NCBI GenBank assembly: GCA_900548485.1
Contig: URKL01000072.1
Span: 1-8,203, forward strand
Origin: an uncultured Succinatimonas sp.
Lineage (GTDB): Bacteria; Pseudomonadota; Gammaproteobacteria; Enterobacterales; Succinivibrionaceae
Direction: 5' to 3'
DNA: 8,203 bases
In this document: positions 5,907 to 8,203 of the stretch, piece by piece
Layout: each line of letters starts with the position of its first letter
How positions within the stretch are numbered: position 1 is the first letter of the stretch
The notes under the pieces: generated by a model
Database searches by the model: none
The model's input: only the letters and a program-made list of their open reading frames with translations
Told to the model about the DNA's origin: nothing
Position numbers and translations under genes: made by a program

Positions 5907-7055
5907 ATGAATCTCTCTAAAACCGTAACTTTAGCTCAAAGCTTAGTAAGAATTCCCTCTATCACCCCTGATGATAATGGCTGTCAAAAGCTCGTCTCTA
6001 ATATTTTAGAGCCTCTAGGTTGTAGCTGTACCACTCTTTGCGATAGCGGTACTACGAATCTTGTTGTCATGCATGGTCATGGATCGCCATTCACTCTTTT
6101 TTTAGGACATACCGATGTTGTTCCTACTGGTGATAGTAAAGCTTGGGATCATGATCCTTTCTGTGGAGATATTTTAGAATATGACGGAGAAATGGTCTTA
6201 TATGGTCGCGGCAGTGCTGATATGAAAGGCGGTGATGCTGCCATGATTATGGCAATGCATGATTATATTGTAAAAAATCCTGAACATCCTGGTACTATTG
6301 CATTAATTTTAACTTCAAATGAAGAAGGCGATGCCAAAGGTGCAACCCCTTTTGTTGTTGATAATTTTTTAAAAAAGCATAATCTTATCCCCGACTATTG
6401 CCTTATCGGAGAATGTTCTTGTGATGAATCCTTTGGCGATAGTATAAAAAACGGTCGTCGTGGTGATATCAACTACACGATTGTTGTACATGGTGTACAA
6501 GGACATATTGCACAAGAGCAATACGCCTCAAATGCAGTACATGCAGCAGCTACTTTAATCAAGGCTTTAATGGAAAATCCTATCGATAATGGTTCAGATA
6601 GTTTTCCTCCAACCTCTTTTCAAGTATCAAATATCCATGCCGGTACTGGCGCTGACAATGTTATTCCCGGAGTTTGTACTTTAAGATGTAATAGTCGCTA
6701 TAATGATTTGCAAACAGTTGCCACAGTTAAAGCTCATGTTGAAAAATGGATTTCAAAGCTTAACTTAAAGTGTGATTTAAGCTTTCAACACGATGGTGAA
6801 CCTTTTATCACTAAAGAAGGCAAACTTATTGAAGTCTTAAGCACGAAGATTTATGAGGTCTTAAAGGTTAAACCTAGTTTAGGTTCCTCAGGCGGTACCT
6901 CAGATGGCCGTTTTATAAGACCATTAGGCACAGAAACTGTAGAATTTGGACCAGTTGGAAAGACTATTCATAAAATAAATGAGAGAGTTCCGGTAAAGGT
7001 CTTAGACTCTCTAAAAGAGATCTTCTATTTAACCTTAGAAGATCTCCATAAATAG
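5907..7055 (+). CDS. dapE: Succinyl-diaminopimelate desuccinylase
   Basis: Removes succinate from N-succinyl-LL-2,6-diaminopimelate to give LL-DAP for lysine and peptidoglycan; a cytoplasmic dinuclear zinc peptidase of family M20. At 382 residues it is full length. Ligands and catalytic residues are in place: His68 and Asp70 (GHTDVVPTGD), Asp105 (GRGSADMKGG), Glu139 base and Glu140 ligand (SNEEGDA), Glu169 (IGEC) and His355 (KTIHKINE). The dimerisation domain is inserted after GRRGDINY (183-190) and carries HGVQGH (195-200). GSSGGTSDGRFI (326-337) is the DapE signature that separates it from ArgE and other M20 enzymes. Two variants stand out: GECSC where many homologues have GEPS, and QEQYASNAVH where YPHLADNPVH is common. 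No clear Shine-Dalgarno precedes the ATG, so translation may be coupled to nudF 4 bp upstream. It converges on argD, which serves the preceding step. Confidence 0.94.
   Translation: MNLSKTVTLAQSLVRIPSITPDDNGCQKLVSNILEPLGCSCTTLCDSGTTNLVVMHGHGSPFTLFLGHTDVVPTGDSKAWDHDPFCGDILEYDGEMVLYGRGSADMKGGDAAMIMAMHDYIVKNPEHPGTIALILTSNEEGDAKGATPFVVDNFLKKHNLIPDYCLIGECSCDESFGDSIKNGRRGDINYTIVVHGVQGHIAQEQYASNAVHAAATLIKALMENPIDNGSDSFPPTSFQVSNIHAGTGADNVIPGVCTLRCNSRYNDLQTVATVKAHVEKWISKLNLKCDLSFQHDGEPFITKEGKLIEVLSTKIYEVLKVKPSLGSSGGTSDGRFIRPLGTETVEFGPVGKTIHKINERVPVKVLDSLKEIFYLTLEDLHK
7017..7046 (+). repeat. Perfect 10-bp inverted repeat at the 3' end of dapE
   Basis: GAGATCTTCT (7017-7026) and AGAAGATCTC (7037-7046) are exact reverse complements around a 10-nt loop, within the last codons of dapE. 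The dapE stop and the terminator hairpin (7069-7094) follow closely, so the transcript would end in two tandem hairpins. The first could stabilise the 3' end or be a chance result of codon choice. Confidence 0.5.
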
Positions 7056-7068
7056 AAATTTAGTTTTT

Positions 7069-7097
7069 AATAGGCGACACTAATGTCGCCTATTTTT
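7069..7097 (+). terminator. Rho-independent terminator of nudF-dapE
   Basis: AATAGGCGACA (7069-7079) pairs perfectly with TGTCGCCTATT (7084-7094) around a CTAA loop, giving an 11-bp stem. The stem's last two Ts run on into three more, so TTTTT spans 7093-7097. It begins 14 bp after the dapE stop. On the minus strand the stem is followed by an A-rich stretch, so it is a poor terminator for argD, which ends at 7103. Confidence 0.9.
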
Positions 7098-7102
7098 CAA
7101 GA

Positions 7103-8203
7103 TTATTGGTTATTAGCCTTAACAAAATCAGCAAAAGCCTTATCTAAATGCTTTAATGCTTTAGCAATTACGGATTTTCTAATATTTAAAGCCGGAGTTA
7201 AACGTAAAACATTAGCGCCAGCAACTAAGGTCAAAAGCTTCTCATCTGCACAGCACTTTTGTAATTTACCGCTCTGTCCCTTATATTTTTCATTTAAGAC
7301 ACAGCCTATCAATAAGCCCTTACCTCTGATAGTTTCAAAGATTTGATACTTGTCATTAAGTTCAGCTAAGCCCTGTCTCAATAAAGCACTCCTCTCCAAA
7401 ACCTTTTGTAAAAACTTAGGATCGGATACTTTAGTAACAATATAAGAACCAACAGCACAAGCTAACGCATTGCCACCAAAGGTTGAACCATGAGTACCAG
7501 GACCAAAATGAGCGGCTATCTTAGTTGAAGTTAAAATAGCACCAATCGGCATACCTGAGGCTAAGCCTTTAGCTGTAGTTAAAATATCAGGTTTCACTGA
7601 AGTTTGCTCATAAGCATAGAAAGTACCAGTTCTACCTACACCAGTTTGAACCTCATCAAAAATCAATAAGGCATTGTGCTTATCACACAATTCACGAGCT
7701 TTATTTAAGAACTCATCTGTAGCAGTAATAATGCCACCTTCGCCTTGAATTGGCTCTAACATGACACAGCAAGTCTTATCAGAAATAGCTTTTTCTAAAG
7801 CCTCAATATCATTAAATGGCAGATGAGTAATAGCTGCAGGTTTAGGACCAAAACCATCAGAGTATTTATGTTGACCACCTACAGATACTGAAAATAAAGT
7901 ACGGCCATGGAAACTATTAGTGAAAGAAATAATTTCATTTTTATCCTCACCATAGTCTAAAAAGGCTACATGGCGAGCTAATTTTAAGGCAGCCTCATTA
8001 GCCTCAGCACCTGAATTTACAAAGAACACCTTTTCATATCCAGTCGCATCTACAAGCTTTGAAGCTAACTCTAAGGTCTTGTTATTTGTAAAAATATTGC
8101 TGATATGAATTAATTCATGGCACTGCTTTTTAATAATTCTTTGGACTCCATTTGGAGTATGTCCTAAACAATTTACAGCAATACCCGCCGTTAAATCTAA
8201 ATA
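7103..8203 (-). CDS. argD: Acetylornithine/N-succinyl-DAP aminotransferase (5' truncated)
   Basis: A cytoplasmic PLP enzyme of class III. It interconverts N-acetylglutamate semialdehyde and N-acetylornithine in arginine synthesis. ArgD proteins commonly also act as the N-succinyl-DAP aminotransferase (DapC) of lysine synthesis. The frame stays open to the window edge: 58 codons before the GTG at 8029 read YLDLTAGIAVNCLGHTPNG and onward, clearly ArgD, so that GTG is an internal Val and the true start lies outside. The 366 visible residues contain SGAEANEAALK (64-74), SFHGRT (97-102), EPIQGEGG (150-157), FDEVQTGVGRTG (182-193; Asp183 contacts the PLP nitrogen), the Schiff-base Lys212 in TTAKGLASG, HGSTFGGN (238-245) and VLRLTPALNI (332-341). 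Comparison with E. coli ArgD (Lys255 of 406) suggests about 40 residues are missing. The related AstC and GabT are less likely. Confidence 0.93.
   Translation of the reverse strand, partial: YLDLTAGIAVNCLGHTPNGVQRIIKKQCHELIHISNIFTNNKTLELASKLVDATGYEKVFFVNSGAEANEAALKLARHVAFLDYGEDKNEIISFTNSFHGRTLFSVSVGGQHKYSDGFGPKPAAITHLPFNDIEALEKAISDKTCCVMLEPIQGEGGIITATDEFLNKARELCDKHNALLIFDEVQTGVGRTGTFYAYEQTSVKPDILTTAKGLASGMPIGAILTSTKIAAHFGPGTHGSTFGGNALACAVGSYIVTKVSDPKFLQKVLERSALLRQGLAELNDKYQIFETIRGKGLLIGCVLNEKYKGQSGKLQKCCADEKLLTLVAGANVLRLTPALNIRKSVIAKALKHLDKAFADFVKANNQ

Noticed and set aside
6484..6500. Palindrome TTGTACA-TGG-TGTACAA in dapE
   Set aside because: It encodes the conserved HGVQG region and the similar codon usage of the neighbouring Val-Val; a chance result of coding constraint is the simpler explanation.
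7083..7346. Plus-strand open frame of 87 codons
   Set aside because: It starts inside the dapE terminator and is antisense to the argD 3' end, which encodes a well-conserved protein.
8027..8029. GTG as the start codon of argD
   Set aside because: The same frame continues upstream to the window edge with unmistakable ArgD sequence, so this GTG is an internal valine (VFFVNSGAEAN).
8142..8157. Inverted repeat ACTCC/GGAGT near the right edge
   Set aside because: Short arms within conserved argD coding sequence (HTPNGV); nothing suggests a regulatory role.
1..8203. CRISPR array, tRNA or rRNA gene, complete insertion sequence, defence or toxin-antitoxin system
   Set aside because: I saw no regularly spaced repeats, no cloverleaf, no transposase motif or paired terminal repeats, and every substantial gene is explained by metabolism, RNA maintenance or a membrane or exported protein.

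Overview
The window is a gene-dense, AT-rich stretch of bacterial chromosome carrying housekeeping metabolism and RNA-maintenance genes. I found no rRNA, tRNA, CRISPR array, phage module or complete insertion sequence. The proteins point to a Gram-negative gammaproteobacterium: a DusC-type tRNA-dihydrouridine synthase, the succinylase-pathway DapE, an NudF-like ADP-ribose hydrolase and an ArgD. Low GC, a lysine-type dihydroorotase and a DUF1189-like membrane protein would suit an anaerobic Succinivibrionaceae-like lineage. That placement is inference, not something the sequence proves.

Layout. Bases 1-72 may hold the end of an unidentified plus-strand gene, followed by about 225 bp without a gene. 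Next comes a minus-strand pair: dusC (681-1643) and, 23 bp downstream of it, a small exported OB-fold-like protein (298-657). A 231-bp divergent spacer holds a conspicuous 9-bp inverted repeat and a good sigma70-like promoter. It separates dusC from a MYG1-family hydrolase gene (1875-2855, plus). That gene converges on a DUF1189-like membrane protein gene (2897-3823, minus) across a bidirectional hairpin terminator. A complete dihydroorotase gene (3878-5218, minus) lies immediately upstream of the DUF1189 gene. Only 48 bp separate the dihydroorotase start from the divergent nudF-dapE pair (5267-5902 and 5907-7055, plus), which ends at a strong terminator. The 5'-truncated argD (7103-8203, minus) converges on dapE and runs off the right edge.

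How the genes work together. DapE and ArgD both serve the succinylase branch of diaminopimelate/lysine synthesis (ArgD proteins commonly double as N-succinyl-DAP aminotransferase), and ArgD also serves arginine synthesis. Dihydroorotase makes pyrimidines, and NudF clears ADP-ribose. DusC modifies tRNA, and the MYG1 family includes a eukaryotic RNA exonuclease, so the divergent dusC/MYG1 pair may share an RNA theme (inference).

I did not find a previously undescribed multi-gene system. The points most worth a second look are a perfect 21-nt palindrome with an embedded TATAAT in the 5' coding end of the dihydroorotase gene, a shortened active-site loop in DusC, a Nudix-box substitution in NudF, and an uncharacterised exported OB-fold-like protein downstream of dusC.
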